A stretch of DNA of 64,000 bases from Pyrobaculum neutrophilum V24Sta (GTDB taxonomy: Archaea > Thermoproteota > Thermoprotei > Thermoproteales > Thermoproteaceae). Of the stretch, positions 26,066 to 34,552 are shown piece after piece (position 1 is the first letter of the stretch; each line of letters begins with the position of its first letter). Below the pieces are notes generated by a model. It ran no database searches. It saw nothing but the letters and a program-made list of their open reading frames with translations, and was not told the origin of the DNA. The stretch spans positions 868,001 to 932,000 of the forward strand of contig NC_010525.1 in NCBI RefSeq assembly GCF_000019805.1, in the 5' to 3' direction. The position numbers and the translations under genes were made by a program.

Positions 26066-27220
26066 GTGGGTTCCGCCGAGTGGCGGCGTAGAGATAGGCG
26101 TTTGCTGGAGCTGGCGGCGCGTTGGTATGTAAAACACTACGTCGGGGGGAGAAATATAATGAAGCTCCTGGGCTTGTCGGAGGATGAGAGATATGGGGTG
26201 GCCTCTGCGTTGCTGGCCGAGTTTGTAAATGCGATGACGGTAGTGGTGAAGGCTGCGCTTAGGGACCTCTTGGTTTATAGGGAATTTGCTGTCGTATACG
26301 GCGACGAGATCTTCGGCGCCTTAGACGTGGGGAGGACCGTGGCTGTTCTGCCTGCGGGGGTGTACGCCTCGTTGACGTACCTCCCCTCGCTTCAAGCGCC
26401 TGAGTATGGGATACTGCGGCGCATGGCCTTGAAAGTATCGAAGTGGGGGAGGGAGGCCGCCGTCGACGAGGAGATGAGGAAGGACGCCGAGAGGCTGAGG
26501 CGGATCGCCAAGAGGTTGCCTAAGGCATATGGCAGAGCGGCAGTGGACGTAAGAGAGGGGCCGCCTTGGCTGAGACAGGGCTGGGCTATCTACAGAGCCG
26601 CCAAGGCGCTTGTGGAGGGGGAGGTATACGTGGGGGAGAGGAGGGGCGTTGGAAAGGCGTTGAAGTTCGTCAACTGGCGCCTATACGAGATGTACATAGC
26701 TATGCTCGTGTTGGAGGCCCTACGGCGCTTGGGTTGGAGGACGGTGGGGGTAGACGCGGAGAAACGCGCCGTCTTAGTCGAAAGGGACGGTAAAACGCTG
26801 GCGGTGTATCTTAACAGAGCGTTGCCGCACCACTCCATAATAGAGGAGGTCGCCGGGGACGAGGTGAGGGGGAGGCCGGATTTAACTGTCGCAAACGCCG
26901 ATGTGAAAGCCGTGGTGGAGTGCAAATACTCAGACAGGCCGGGCTACATCGCAAGAGGCCGCTTCCAAGTGATGACATATATGTGTGAATATAGTGCGAA
27001 AATTGGGATATTGGTATATCCAGCCGCGTCGGAGGAAGAGGCCGAGGATGAAGAAGAGGAGGCGGCAGTTAGATGGGCAAACAGCGGCAAGCCGATCCGT
27101 ATGAAGGACGGCCGCGCCATATACCCCCTGAGGATAGACCCGGCTTATGGAGCTACCGCGGATGAGGCCAGGGAAAAACACATCGGCGAGGTGATGAGGT
27201 TGCTGGAGAGGTCATTATAA
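26066..27220 (+). CDS. mcrC: McrC-like restriction endonuclease subunit
   Basis: 384 aa, GTG start 3 bases after mcrB. N-terminal region WRRRDRRLLELAARWYVKHY, then helical EDERYGVASALLAEFVNAM. The nuclease core is PD-(D/E)XK: RGRPDLTVANADVKAVVECKYSD (Asp about 271, Glu about 284, Lys about 286), then GRFQVMTYMCEY with the conserved Gln/Tyr. McrC is the cutting subunit driven by McrB. The pairing and spacing support one transcription unit with EVE-McrB. Confidence 0.85.
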   Translation: MGSAEWRRRDRRLLELAARWYVKHYVGGRNIMKLLGLSEDERYGVASALLAEFVNAMTVVVKAALRDLLVYREFAVVYGDEIFGALDVGRTVAVLPAGVYASLTYLPSLQAPEYGILRRMALKVSKWGREAAVDEEMRKDAERLRRIAKRLPKAYGRAAVDVREGPPWLRQGWAIYRAAKALVEGEVYVGERRGVGKALKFVNWRLYEMYIAMLVLEALRRLGWRTVGVDAEKRAVLVERDGKTLAVYLNRALPHHSIIEEVAGDEVRGRPDLTVANADVKAVVECKYSDRPGYIARGRFQVMTYMCEYSAKIGILVYPAASEEEAEDEEEEAAVRWANSGKPIRMKDGRAIYPLRIDPAYGATADEAREKHIGEVMRLLERSL

Positions 27221-27232
27221 GATTTATATATC
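27221..27232 (+). promoter_or_regulatory. TATA box for the gene at 27248
   Basis: GATTTATATATC lies 16-27 nt before the ATG at 27248. Confidence 0.5.
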
Positions 27233-27247
27233 TATGTAGTACTTTCC

Positions 27248-27592
27248 ATGGATCTGCTTAGGGTTGGGGTGGCTCTGGTGGGGGTGGCGCTTCTCATCAT
27301 CGCGCTGGTGGCCCTGGCCTTTTATCTTGATGTGCGGGGGAGGGTGGGGGGTCCGCAGGTGCCTTTTTCGGCGTTCTGCTATGAGGGGTACGTGGTGGTA
27401 TCCGCCTACGTGGATCTGCGTAATGTGACTGTGGCTGATGGGTCGGGGAGGGTGCTCTGCGCCTTCGACTTCTTGAGGGCTGGGTCGGAGAGGGTGTGTA
27501 GGGTGGGGAACGGGACTGTTGCCGTGGTGGAGGCGGGGGGCTACAGCAGGGTGGTGGTGTGTCCCGGGCCGCCCCGGCCGGTAAGAGATTAA
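27248..27592 (+). CDS. Small membrane-anchored protein
   Basis: 114 aa. One long N-terminal membrane helix (LVGVALLIIALVALAFYL) then an outside domain of about 80 residues with two Cys pairs in similar settings (AFCYEG, RVLCAFDF, RVCRVG, VVCPGP). No known family. Preceded by a good TATA box; followed after 21 bases by another small gene. Confidence 0.6.
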   Translation: MDLLRVGVALVGVALLIIALVALAFYLDVRGRVGGPQVPFSAFCYEGYVVVSAYVDLRNVTVADGSGRVLCAFDFLRAGSERVCRVGNGTVAVVEAGGYSRVVVCPGPPRPVRD

Positions 27593-27613
27593 AGCCCCCC
27601 TCTTCTCCCCCCT

Positions 27614-27817
27614 ATGCTTAGGGTGGAGAGGCAGGGCCCCGTGGCTAGGCTGGTCTACTCGGCGGGGGGGAGGGAGGCGGTGGCGGTGGGCCCCATGTCC
27701 GACCTCCCGACCCTCCTCGGGCTCTTCGTGGCGCAGATGGCTAGGGAGGGCTTCACAGCCGAGGACATCTGCTCCGCCCTGAGGAAGGCCCTGGAAGAGC
27801 TGGGACGGCCTTCTTAG
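27614..27817 (+). CDS. Small hypothetical protein
   Basis: 67 aa: LRVERQGPVARLVYSAGGREAV is beta-like, then a helical half MSDLPTLLGLFVAQMAREGF and EDICSALRKALEELGRPS. Codon use is like the neighbours. No family recognised. It follows the small membrane protein in the same direction. Confidence 0.5.
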   Translation: MLRVERQGPVARLVYSAGGREAVAVGPMSDLPTLLGLFVAQMAREGFTAEDICSALRKALEELGRPS

Positions 27818-27985
27818 TGATCGAGAGAAATCCTGTATTTTTTCGCAGGTGGGCTTACGGCGGCGAGCGGCGGCGTGGGGACTTTGTCCCGACGGGGGTT
27901 GGAGGAGGGTACAGTCCGGTCTCCATGGCCTGGGCTGGGGCGGAGGCGTGGGCGAGAGGAGGGTGGCGTGGGTGAAAAAGGGGGG

Positions 27986-29881
27986 TTATCTTTCTCCGTA
28001 TACCCTGGTTCCGCCGGTTTCTGCCTTCTTTTTGCCTGTTTTGGCGAGGGCCGCCAGTAGCGCGGCGCCGACCGCGGCTATTGCGATTAGCACGGCGGCT
28101 TCAGTGGGGAATGGGGCTGGCGCCGGAGCTGCGGTGGGGGTTGGCGTGCGGGTGGGGGTGGGCGTAGGTGTTGGAGAGGTGGCCGTCGGGGTGGTTGGGG
28201 GTGGTGTAGTTGGCGTGGGCGTTGGTGTTTTACTTGGCGTGGGGCTTGGGGTTGGGGTGGCTGTGGGTGTCGGGGTGGGTGTCGGCGTAGTTGTTGGCGG
28301 CTGCGTGGTTTGGCCTATCTGTACTGTTGTGGGTTGGCCTCCTGGGGCTTGTATCTGTAGTGTGGTTGGCTTGTCGTATCTGAATCTGTATTGGTATACC
28401 GGCTGCTCTCCTGGGTAGGAGGCGAGTATCTTCTTGCCGTCTACCGTTAGGAAGGGTATGCCGACGTTGGGGTCCTCTGCCTTTATCGTGACTGTCACCA
28501 CGTCGCCGGGGGTGGGGGACCTGGGCATTATCTTTTCTACCGATAGGGTGGGGGCTGGGGCGTAGTCTCCGATGGCTATCCAGATGGGCTTGCCTGCTGT
28601 AGAGATGTAGTACCGCGTGTATTTGGCTAGTGGGTGTTTCTTCGCTTCTACTAGCTGGGCTGTGCCGTTTAGGGCTTTGAGGCCTTGGTACTGGCCGGGT
28701 AGGTCTATGGCTATTGTGCCGGGGAGGAGGTCGCTGTCGGCGTATATCTGGGCGGCTTTGGCGCCTTGGGCCACGACGGCGTAGTTTTTGTAGGTGAGGG
28801 TTTCTGGGTTTATCTGGACGCGGCCGTCTGGGTAGACGACGTAGGTTCTAAAGCCGTGGGAGGTGTCCACAGACCCTCCCAACGTCCTGGTGGTGACGAA
28901 GTAGGTGCCGTTTATGACCACGGTGGAGTTGCCGGGGTGTACGTGGCCGGCCATCACCAGGGCTACTCTGTACCTAATCGTTAGGTTGAGGAACCTCTCG
29001 TAGGTGGGGCGGTTGTAGAGGTAGCTGGTGTAGACGATGTAGTAGTTCCTCCTCCCGGTGGGGTCTCTGCTGAGTCTGTCTATGTCCTGGGGGCCGCGGT
29101 AGATCTCGGCGACGTAGGCGTCGCGTATGTAGAAGGGCGGGTGGTGTATTAGGACTATCTTCACCTTGTCTGGGTAGCGCCTCAGGACGTCTCCGTAGAA
29201 CTTGACCTGCTCCTCTGTTAGATAGCCGTCGTGGCCGCTGTCTAGGCCGATTATTAGGTAGGGCCCGACGACTCTGTACCAGTAGGGGGGCCCCACATAC
29301 CTCCTGTAGTTATTGAGGGGGTCGTCGCCGGCGTGGTCGTGGTTCCCCGGCACGGCGAAGATGGGCTTTGTAATTGTGGAGGTGTATCTGACCAGCAGGG
29401 CGTACTGCCAGGGCTGGCCTCCCACGTCTGCGAGGTCGCCGGTGAGGAACACGACGTCGTAGGGGCTGGAGCTGGCGTAGAGAGCGGCGTGGGTTAGGCG
29501 GTATATGGAGGCCATGTCTAGCTCAACTCCCACGTGTATGTCGGTGAGCTGGATTATCCTAAGGGGCCCCGTCACGTTGCCGACCCAGACGGCCTTGGGC
29601 TCGTATATCTCACCGCCGTTGATTACGAGGTCGTAGAGGCCGGGGGGGACGTCCGCCGGGACGCGAGCCGTGATGACGGCTCCAGAGGCGTTGAAGCTGA
29701 GCTCCAGCGGCTTCTCCACGCCGGGGGCGGCTAGGGCTACGCTTTTCACAGCGGTTGGCGCATCCAGCGTGATGTTGAAGGCGCCGCCGGGGGTTACGTA
29801 GGCGGGGACGGCCCACCTGGGGTCGACGATGGAGGCGGCTAGGGCGAGGGCCGCGGCGAGGAGGAGGTACAGCTGCCTCAT
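27986..29881 (-). CDS. Secreted, anchored metallophosphoesterase
   Basis: 631 aa. Signal peptide (MRQLYLLLAAALALAASIVD), a beta domain (about 25-105), then a calcineurin-like phosphoesterase with all metal motifs: QLTDIHVG (about 112), FLTGDLADVGG, AVPGNHDHAGDD, VLIHHPPF, MAGHVHPGNS. After a second beta region comes a long Thr/Pro-rich linker (PTPTPTATPTPSPTPSKTP and similar), a membrane helix (AAVLIAIAAVGAALLAALA) and a basic tail. So the enzyme works outside the cell on a stalk; substrate unknown. Its start overlaps the stop of the upstream anchored protein by 4 bases. Confidence 0.85.
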   Translation of the reverse strand: MRQLYLLLAAALALAASIVDPRWAVPAYVTPGGAFNITLDAPTAVKSVALAAPGVEKPLELSFNASGAVITARVPADVPPGLYDLVINGGEIYEPKAVWVGNVTGPLRIIQLTDIHVGVELDMASIYRLTHAALYASSSPYDVVFLTGDLADVGGQPWQYALLVRYTSTITKPIFAVPGNHDHAGDDPLNNYRRYVGPPYWYRVVGPYLIIGLDSGHDGYLTEEQVKFYGDVLRRYPDKVKIVLIHHPPFYIRDAYVAEIYRGPQDIDRLSRDPTGRRNYYIVYTSYLYNRPTYERFLNLTIRYRVALVMAGHVHPGNSTVVINGTYFVTTRTLGGSVDTSHGFRTYVVYPDGRVQINPETLTYKNYAVVAQGAKAAQIYADSDLLPGTIAIDLPGQYQGLKALNGTAQLVEAKKHPLAKYTRYYISTAGKPIWIAIGDYAPAPTLSVEKIMPRSPTPGDVVTVTIKAEDPNVGIPFLTVDGKKILASYPGEQPVYQYRFRYDKPTTLQIQAPGGQPTTVQIGQTTQPPTTTPTPTPTPTATPTPSPTPSKTPTPTPTTPPPTTPTATSPTPTPTPTRTPTPTAAPAPAPFPTEAAVLIAIAAVGAALLAALAKTGKKKAETGGTRVYGER

Positions 29882-31155
29882 CTCCTGCGTATGGCGAGGG
29901 CGGCTGCGGCTATGGCGAAGATCAAGGCTAGGGCTGTGCCGACGAAGGCGGTGGTCTTGGCGTTGTTGGCCTCGGCCACGGCGGCGTTGAGCTGCTGAGT
30001 GAGCTGGTCCACCTTCTGGCTGAGCTCAGCCACCTGGCCGCCCACGGCGTCTACCTTGGCGGAGACCTGCGAGACGGCTGTTTTAACGGCGGAGACCTCG
30101 TTTTGCAAAGAGGCGGCGGTGTTCTTCAGCGCGGCGGCGTCGGACGCGATCTGTGCCATCTGGCGGGCTTGGTAGACCATCGTGGTGAGCTCTCTGTAGT
30201 TGCCGGTGGCCCACAGGAGGATGTTTCTGAGGAACCTAGGCCCGTCTAGCTGGACTCTGTAGTAGACCGGGGCGACCATGGGCTCGTAGCCGCCGTATGG
30301 CGTCTCGCCGGAGAGGATGAGCACGCTTCCGCTTGGCATAATCTCGGCGGCCATCAGGGCAAAGACGCCGCGGTCGCCCGCCTTGTGGGCCTTCCCGTCT
30401 CTGCCTTTGCCGTCGGCGGAGGTCCTGTGCTCAACTATGGCCCCCTTCTCCGTGGTTCTCACTATCACATATATGTTGCCGTAGGCCTTCTGCGCCTCTG
30501 GGCTTGTGGCGGGGACCCACCTCCCGTCGGGCAGCACCACCGCGATTGCCCCGGGGCCGTGGAGGAGGACGCGCTGGGCGAGGAAGCCGAGGAAGGCCAG
30601 CTGAGGCGGCGGGTCAACGACGCCTACCACCCTGTAGGCAGCCCCCGCGTTCTGCTGGGGGTCCTCCACCGAGACGTAGTCGGCTCTGATGTGGGCGCCG
30701 AGGTACTCAGCTACGTCGTTGCAGGCGGCTTGCGACTCCTCCGAGCCCTGGGCTGGGTAGTCGGAGTCGGCGGCGCACCACAGCACTCTCCCGCCGGAGT
30801 CGAACCACTTCTTTAAGGCGGCTAGCTCCGCCTCGCTGAGGGGCTTAGGCGGCTGCCCGAGGACGATTACCTTAAACTGGGACAGGTCGACCGTCGAGAG
30901 GTCTCCCCGTATTATGACGGCCGCCTTGGTGGCGTTTAGCTTAGTCAGGGTGGGGTCGAGCTTGGCGTCTGGCGGGACGAGGACGTACAGCCTAGCGAAG
31001 TCCGTAATCGCCAGGGGGTTTGCCGTGGAGTTTACCCAGAGGTCGAGCCCCTTCGTGGCTTCGCCGTGTGACACGTCTACCAAAACTGGGACGTACAGCT
31101 GTTGGGCGGCGGCGAGGGCCGCCGCTAGGAGGAACGCGGCTACCTTTGGGTTCAT
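29878..31155 (-). CDS. Secreted GATase1-like/DUF4350-like protein with coiled coil and anchor
   Basis: 425 aa. Signal peptide (MNPKVAAFLLAAALAAAQQ). The next about 300 residues look like a Rossmann/GATase1-like sensor domain: FKVIVLGQPPKPLSEAELAALKKWFDSGGRVLW, ending SVLILSGETPYGG and FLRNILLWATGN. A coiled coil (about 325-400; VSAVKTAVSQVSAKVDAVGG, then LSQKVDQLTQQLNAAVAE) and a final membrane helix ending in IRRR follow. Cotranscribed with the phosphoesterase (ATGA overlap), so the two probably act together at the envelope. Confidence 0.75.
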   Translation of the reverse strand: MNPKVAAFLLAAALAAAQQLYVPVLVDVSHGEATKGLDLWVNSTANPLAITDFARLYVLVPPDAKLDPTLTKLNATKAAVIIRGDLSTVDLSQFKVIVLGQPPKPLSEAELAALKKWFDSGGRVLWCAADSDYPAQGSEESQAACNDVAEYLGAHIRADYVSVEDPQQNAGAAYRVVGVVDPPPQLAFLGFLAQRVLLHGPGAIAVVLPDGRWVPATSPEAQKAYGNIYVIVRTTEKGAIVEHRTSADGKGRDGKAHKAGDRGVFALMAAEIMPSGSVLILSGETPYGGYEPMVAPVYYRVQLDGPRFLRNILLWATGNYRELTTMVYQARQMAQIASDAAALKNTAASLQNEVSAVKTAVSQVSAKVDAVGGQVAELSQKVDQLTQQLNAAVAEANNAKTTAFVGTALALIFAIAAAALAIRRR

Positions 31156-31218
31156 GTGTGTGATGTATCCTGTCTTTTAAAGCTTGATGCGTATGAACAT
31201 GAGCGCGGGGGGCAAACC

Positions 31219-31225
31219 TTTTTAA
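31219..31225 (+). promoter_or_regulatory. TATA box for the gene at 31245
   Basis: The element CTTTTTA lies 20-26 nt before the ATG at 31245. Confidence 0.45.
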
Positions 31226-31244
31226 CCACCGCGCCTGCTGACAC

Positions 31245-32735
31245 ATGCGTAGGGGTCTAGCTCTGGGGATAGCAGCCGTGGTGGCGGTGGCCATAATAGC
31301 CGCCCTATTCGCGGCGCAGCAACAACAGGCGCCTGCGGCGTCTCCCCCTCCTCCCACGGCCTCGACGCCTGCGACCGGCACGGTGACCTCCACGCCGACG
31401 ACCACGGCGGCGTCTCCCACGCCTACGGCGACTTCTCCGGAGGTCTGCACCACGTTGGTGGTCATAACTAGGCACCCCACCGACATCCTAGACGCGGCGA
31501 GGGCCCTCTTTCTACAGAGCGACGTGGCGAAGAGATACGGCGTTAGAGACGTGGTGTTTAAGCCGGTCCCCGCCGCGCAGTGGAGGGCCTTGATCCAGGC
31601 AGGCCAGGCGGACGTGGCGTGGGGAGGGGGGCCGACGCTCTTCGACTCGCTGTATAAAGACGGCCTGCTCCTGCCGCTGGAGGGGGACGAGGTGAAGAGC
31701 GCGCTGGCCCAGATACCCAAGACCATCGCGGGGATGCCCATGATGCGCGTTGGGCCAGACGGCAAGGTCTACTGGGTGGCCTGGGCGGTGTCCAGCTTCG
31801 GCATCACCATAAACACGCAGGTTCTCAAGGACCTCGGCCTCCCCGAGCCGAGGAGCTGGGCAGACCTCGCCTCGTTTGAGTACGGGAAGGCCGTGCTGAG
31901 GGGTACCCCGGCCGCCGGCCTTTCGTCGCTGACTAAGTCCACCAGCAACACGAGGATCGCCGAGATCATCCTCCAGGCCTACGGCTGGGACGAGGGGTGG
32001 AGGGTGATCACTCTCACGGCAGCCAACGGCAGGATATACGGCGGTAGCGAGGCCGTAAGAGACGCCGTGATCGCCGGCGAGATAGGCGCCGGGTGGACCA
32101 TCGACTTCTTCGGCTACACGGCCCAGCTCCAGAACCCGGCGACGAGGTACGTCGTGCCCAACGACACCTCCGTCAACGGGGACCCCATCGCCGTGGTGAA
32201 GGGCACAAGGTGCCGCCAGGCGGCCGAGGCCTTCGTGGCCTGGGTCATCACCCAGGGTCAGGTGGTGGTGTTTGACCCCAAGGTGAACAGGATGCCGGTC
32301 AACCCCAGCGCCTTCGACACGCCCGAGGGCAAGAAGAGGGCCGACCTAAAGGCCGTCTACGACTACATGCTCCACCTCAGGACTATAAACTTCAACGACA
32401 CCCTGGCCCTCGCCACCGAGAACGTGGTGATGTACTACTTCGACGCGGCGGTGACGGACAACGCCCAGCTCCTCCAGGACGCCTGGGCCAAGCTGGTCAA
32501 GGCCTACCTCGGCGGGAGGATAGACAGAGCCAAGGCCGTGGAGCTGGCCCGGCGCCTGGGCGAGCCCGTCACCTTCAAGGACCCCGACACCGGCCAGATG
32601 GTCAAGCTGACGCTGGAGTACGCCATGAAGATCAACGACAAGCTCAAGGACCCGGCCTACCGCGACAAGATCTACGCCGCGTGGAGGGAGGCCGCCAGGG
32701 AGAAGTACAGGGAGGTGGCATCCCAAATCCCCTAG
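31245..32735 (+). CDS. ABC transporter solute-binding protein, iron/AfuA-FbpA type
   Basis: 496 aa. N-terminal membrane helix (LALGIAAVVAVAIIAALFA), a Thr/Ser/Pro linker (about 37-68), then an extracellular binding protein: CTTLVVITRHPTDILDAARAL, DVAWGGGPTLFDSL, WVAWAVSSFGITINTQVL, GEIGAGWTIDFFGY. The family binds ferric iron or similar anions/cations. The matching permease and ATPase lie convergently just beyond its stop, so the transporter is encoded by two facing transcripts. Confidence 0.85.
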   Translation: MRRGLALGIAAVVAVAIIAALFAAQQQQAPAASPPPPTASTPATGTVTSTPTTTAASPTPTATSPEVCTTLVVITRHPTDILDAARALFLQSDVAKRYGVRDVVFKPVPAAQWRALIQAGQADVAWGGGPTLFDSLYKDGLLLPLEGDEVKSALAQIPKTIAGMPMMRVGPDGKVYWVAWAVSSFGITINTQVLKDLGLPEPRSWADLASFEYGKAVLRGTPAAGLSSLTKSTSNTRIAEIILQAYGWDEGWRVITLTAANGRIYGGSEAVRDAVIAGEIGAGWTIDFFGYTAQLQNPATRYVVPNDTSVNGDPIAVVKGTRCRQAAEAFVAWVITQGQVVVFDPKVNRMPVNPSAFDTPEGKKRADLKAVYDYMLHLRTINFNDTLALATENVVMYYFDAAVTDNAQLLQDAWAKLVKAYLGGRIDRAKAVELARRLGEPVTFKDPDTGQMVKLTLEYAMKINDKLKDPAYRDKIYAAWREAAREKYREVASQIP

Positions 32736-32749
32736 TTTTTCAATTCCCG

Positions 32750-34552
32750 TCATAGGACGAAGCCGTATCTTGTCTTGAGCACCTTTGTGGTTAGGGCTAT
32801 GGCGGCGGCTTGTATCAACACGAGGACGAGGCCTAGGGTGGCGGCTTCCTGAACGCCGTAGAGGCCGCTTTCGAACCTCTCCCGCATGAAGGCTGTTATG
32901 GGCATGGCGGTGTCTTGCCCCACGCCTTTGAGGGCGCCGAGGGTGATGCTGAGGGATACCTCGCTGGTGACGTAGACGAAGCCTATCAGCGCCCCGCTGA
33001 GTATGTTGGTCTTGAGGAGGGGCACCAGTATCCTCCTCAGGACGCCTAGGTAGCCGTCGCTGAGGTTCATGGCCACCTCCTCCATGGAGGGGTGGATCTG
33101 CTGGAGCCCGGCGTATATGCTCCTGACTACGAAGGGGAGCTTCCTGACGGAGTAGCCCACGATTAGGTAGAGCTCTGGGTGGCGGAGGGGGTCGAGGGCT
33201 TGGGCGAGGGCCGGCGCCGCGGGCTTGAGAGCGGCGGTGAGGTGGAGGGAGGTGAGGAAGTAGGCGTAGGCCACCACGAGGCCGGGTATGGCTATGGGCA
33301 TGGTGGCCAGGGCGTCTAGGGCGTCGGCGGCGGGGCCTCGGGATCTTGCGGCCGCCAGGGCGATCAGCAGCCCCACCGCCACCATCACGAGGGTGGCCGC
33401 AACGCCGTAGTACACCGTGTTCGCCACGCCGCGGAGGAAGAGGGGGTTCTGGAAGACCTCGGCCAGCCTCTCGGCGGCGTTTTGGAGGGAGAGGCCCTCT
33501 GGGAGGGGCGTGGTGGCCCACCTCTCGGCGAAGACCAGGGCAAGCGCCCCGAGGAGGGGGGCGGCGGCTGTGAGGACGAGGGGGAAGGCGACTAGGTATA
33601 TGGCGGCTTTGCCCAGGGGGCCCGGCCTGTAGACCCTCGGCCTAAGTTGCCTGATCAACATGGCGTACTGCCTCAGCCCGACGTATTTCCTCACGGCGAG
33701 GAAGGCCGTCGTCGAAATGGCGAGGAGGATCAGGGCGAGGAAGGCCGCGGCTGGGCTTATCTGCCCCTGGACCTGGTCTAGGAATTTGGAGTAGACCTGG
33801 TACGAGAGGAGCTTCCGGGCGGCTGGGTCGTCCTGGAATATTATGGGGGCCGCCACGTCGTCTATGGCGAAGATGAAGACGAGGACGAAGGCGGCGGCGA
33901 GGCCCGGCGTGGAGAGGGGGAGCACCACGTCGCGGACAGCCCGCCGCTCGTCTGCGCCTAGGTTCGCCGCCACCTCCTCCAGCGTCGGGTCCACCCGGGC
34001 CAGGGCGGCGTAGATGTTTAAGTAGGCGATGGGGAGATACATCAGGGCTTGTACGACGGCCACGGCGGCTAGGCCCGACACCTCCACCCGCAGGGGGAGG
34101 AGGGAGCCGAGCGCCCAGTTTAGCGTGCCCCAGCGTGGGTCCAGAAACTTCCTCACGACGTAGGCCGTGGCGAAGGGCATAACTATGAGGGGGAGGGTGG
34201 CCAGGAGGCCCAGCGCGGTTCTGCCGGGGAAGACGTATTTGGCGAGGACGTAGGCGAGGGCGAAGCCCAGGGCCGTGTCGGCGGCGGCTACGGCGAGGGC
34301 AACCCAGAGGCTGTTCAAGATAACGCCGAGGTCGGGGCCCCGGATGACGAGGGTTGGGGGGTCCGTCGGCCTGACGTAGACCGCCTGGGCGAAGGCCTCG
34401 GGGGAGAGGTTTAGGTAGAAGGGGTCGGCGATGGAGGTGTAGACCTGGCCTATGCCCGCCAGCACCTGCCAGAAGATGAAGACGAGGGGGGCCGCGAGGA
34501 AGAGGCCTAGGTAGGCGTAGCCAGCCGCCGCGGAGAGCTTCACCAGCCTCAT
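32750..34552 (-). CDS. ABC transporter permease, FbpB type (two fused permease domains)
   Basis: 600 aa with about 12 membrane helices in two homologous halves. Each half has the cytoplasmic EAA loop that contacts the ATPase: LEEVAANLGADERRAVRDVV and MEEVAMNLSDGYLGVLRRIL. Fused BPD_transp_1 domains are typical of FbpB/AfuB iron permeases. It begins 4 bases inside the end of the ATPase gene upstream and ends 14 bases from the stop of the facing binding-protein gene, with a T-run (32736-32740) between. Confidence 0.88.
   Translation of the reverse strand: MRLVKLSAAAGYAYLGLFLAAPLVFIFWQVLAGIGQVYTSIADPFYLNLSPEAFAQAVYVRPTDPPTLVIRGPDLGVILNSLWVALAVAAADTALGFALAYVLAKYVFPGRTALGLLATLPLIVMPFATAYVVRKFLDPRWGTLNWALGSLLPLRVEVSGLAAVAVVQALMYLPIAYLNIYAALARVDPTLEEVAANLGADERRAVRDVVLPLSTPGLAAAFVLVFIFAIDDVAAPIIFQDDPAARKLLSYQVYSKFLDQVQGQISPAAAFLALILLAISTTAFLAVRKYVGLRQYAMLIRQLRPRVYRPGPLGKAAIYLVAFPLVLTAAAPLLGALALVFAERWATTPLPEGLSLQNAAERLAEVFQNPLFLRGVANTVYYGVAATLVMVAVGLLIALAAARSRGPAADALDALATMPIAIPGLVVAYAYFLTSLHLTAALKPAAPALAQALDPLRHPELYLIVGYSVRKLPFVVRSIYAGLQQIHPSMEEVAMNLSDGYLGVLRRILVPLLKTNILSGALIGFVYVTSEVSLSITLGALKGVGQDTAMPITAFMRERFESGLYGVQEAATLGLVLVLIQAAAIALTTKVLKTRYGFVL

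Noticed and set aside
27849-28418. Open frame on the plus strand rich in Gly and Val (GVGVGVGVG)
   Set aside because: It is the antisense of the Thr/Pro stalk of the secreted phosphoesterase encoded on the minus strand.
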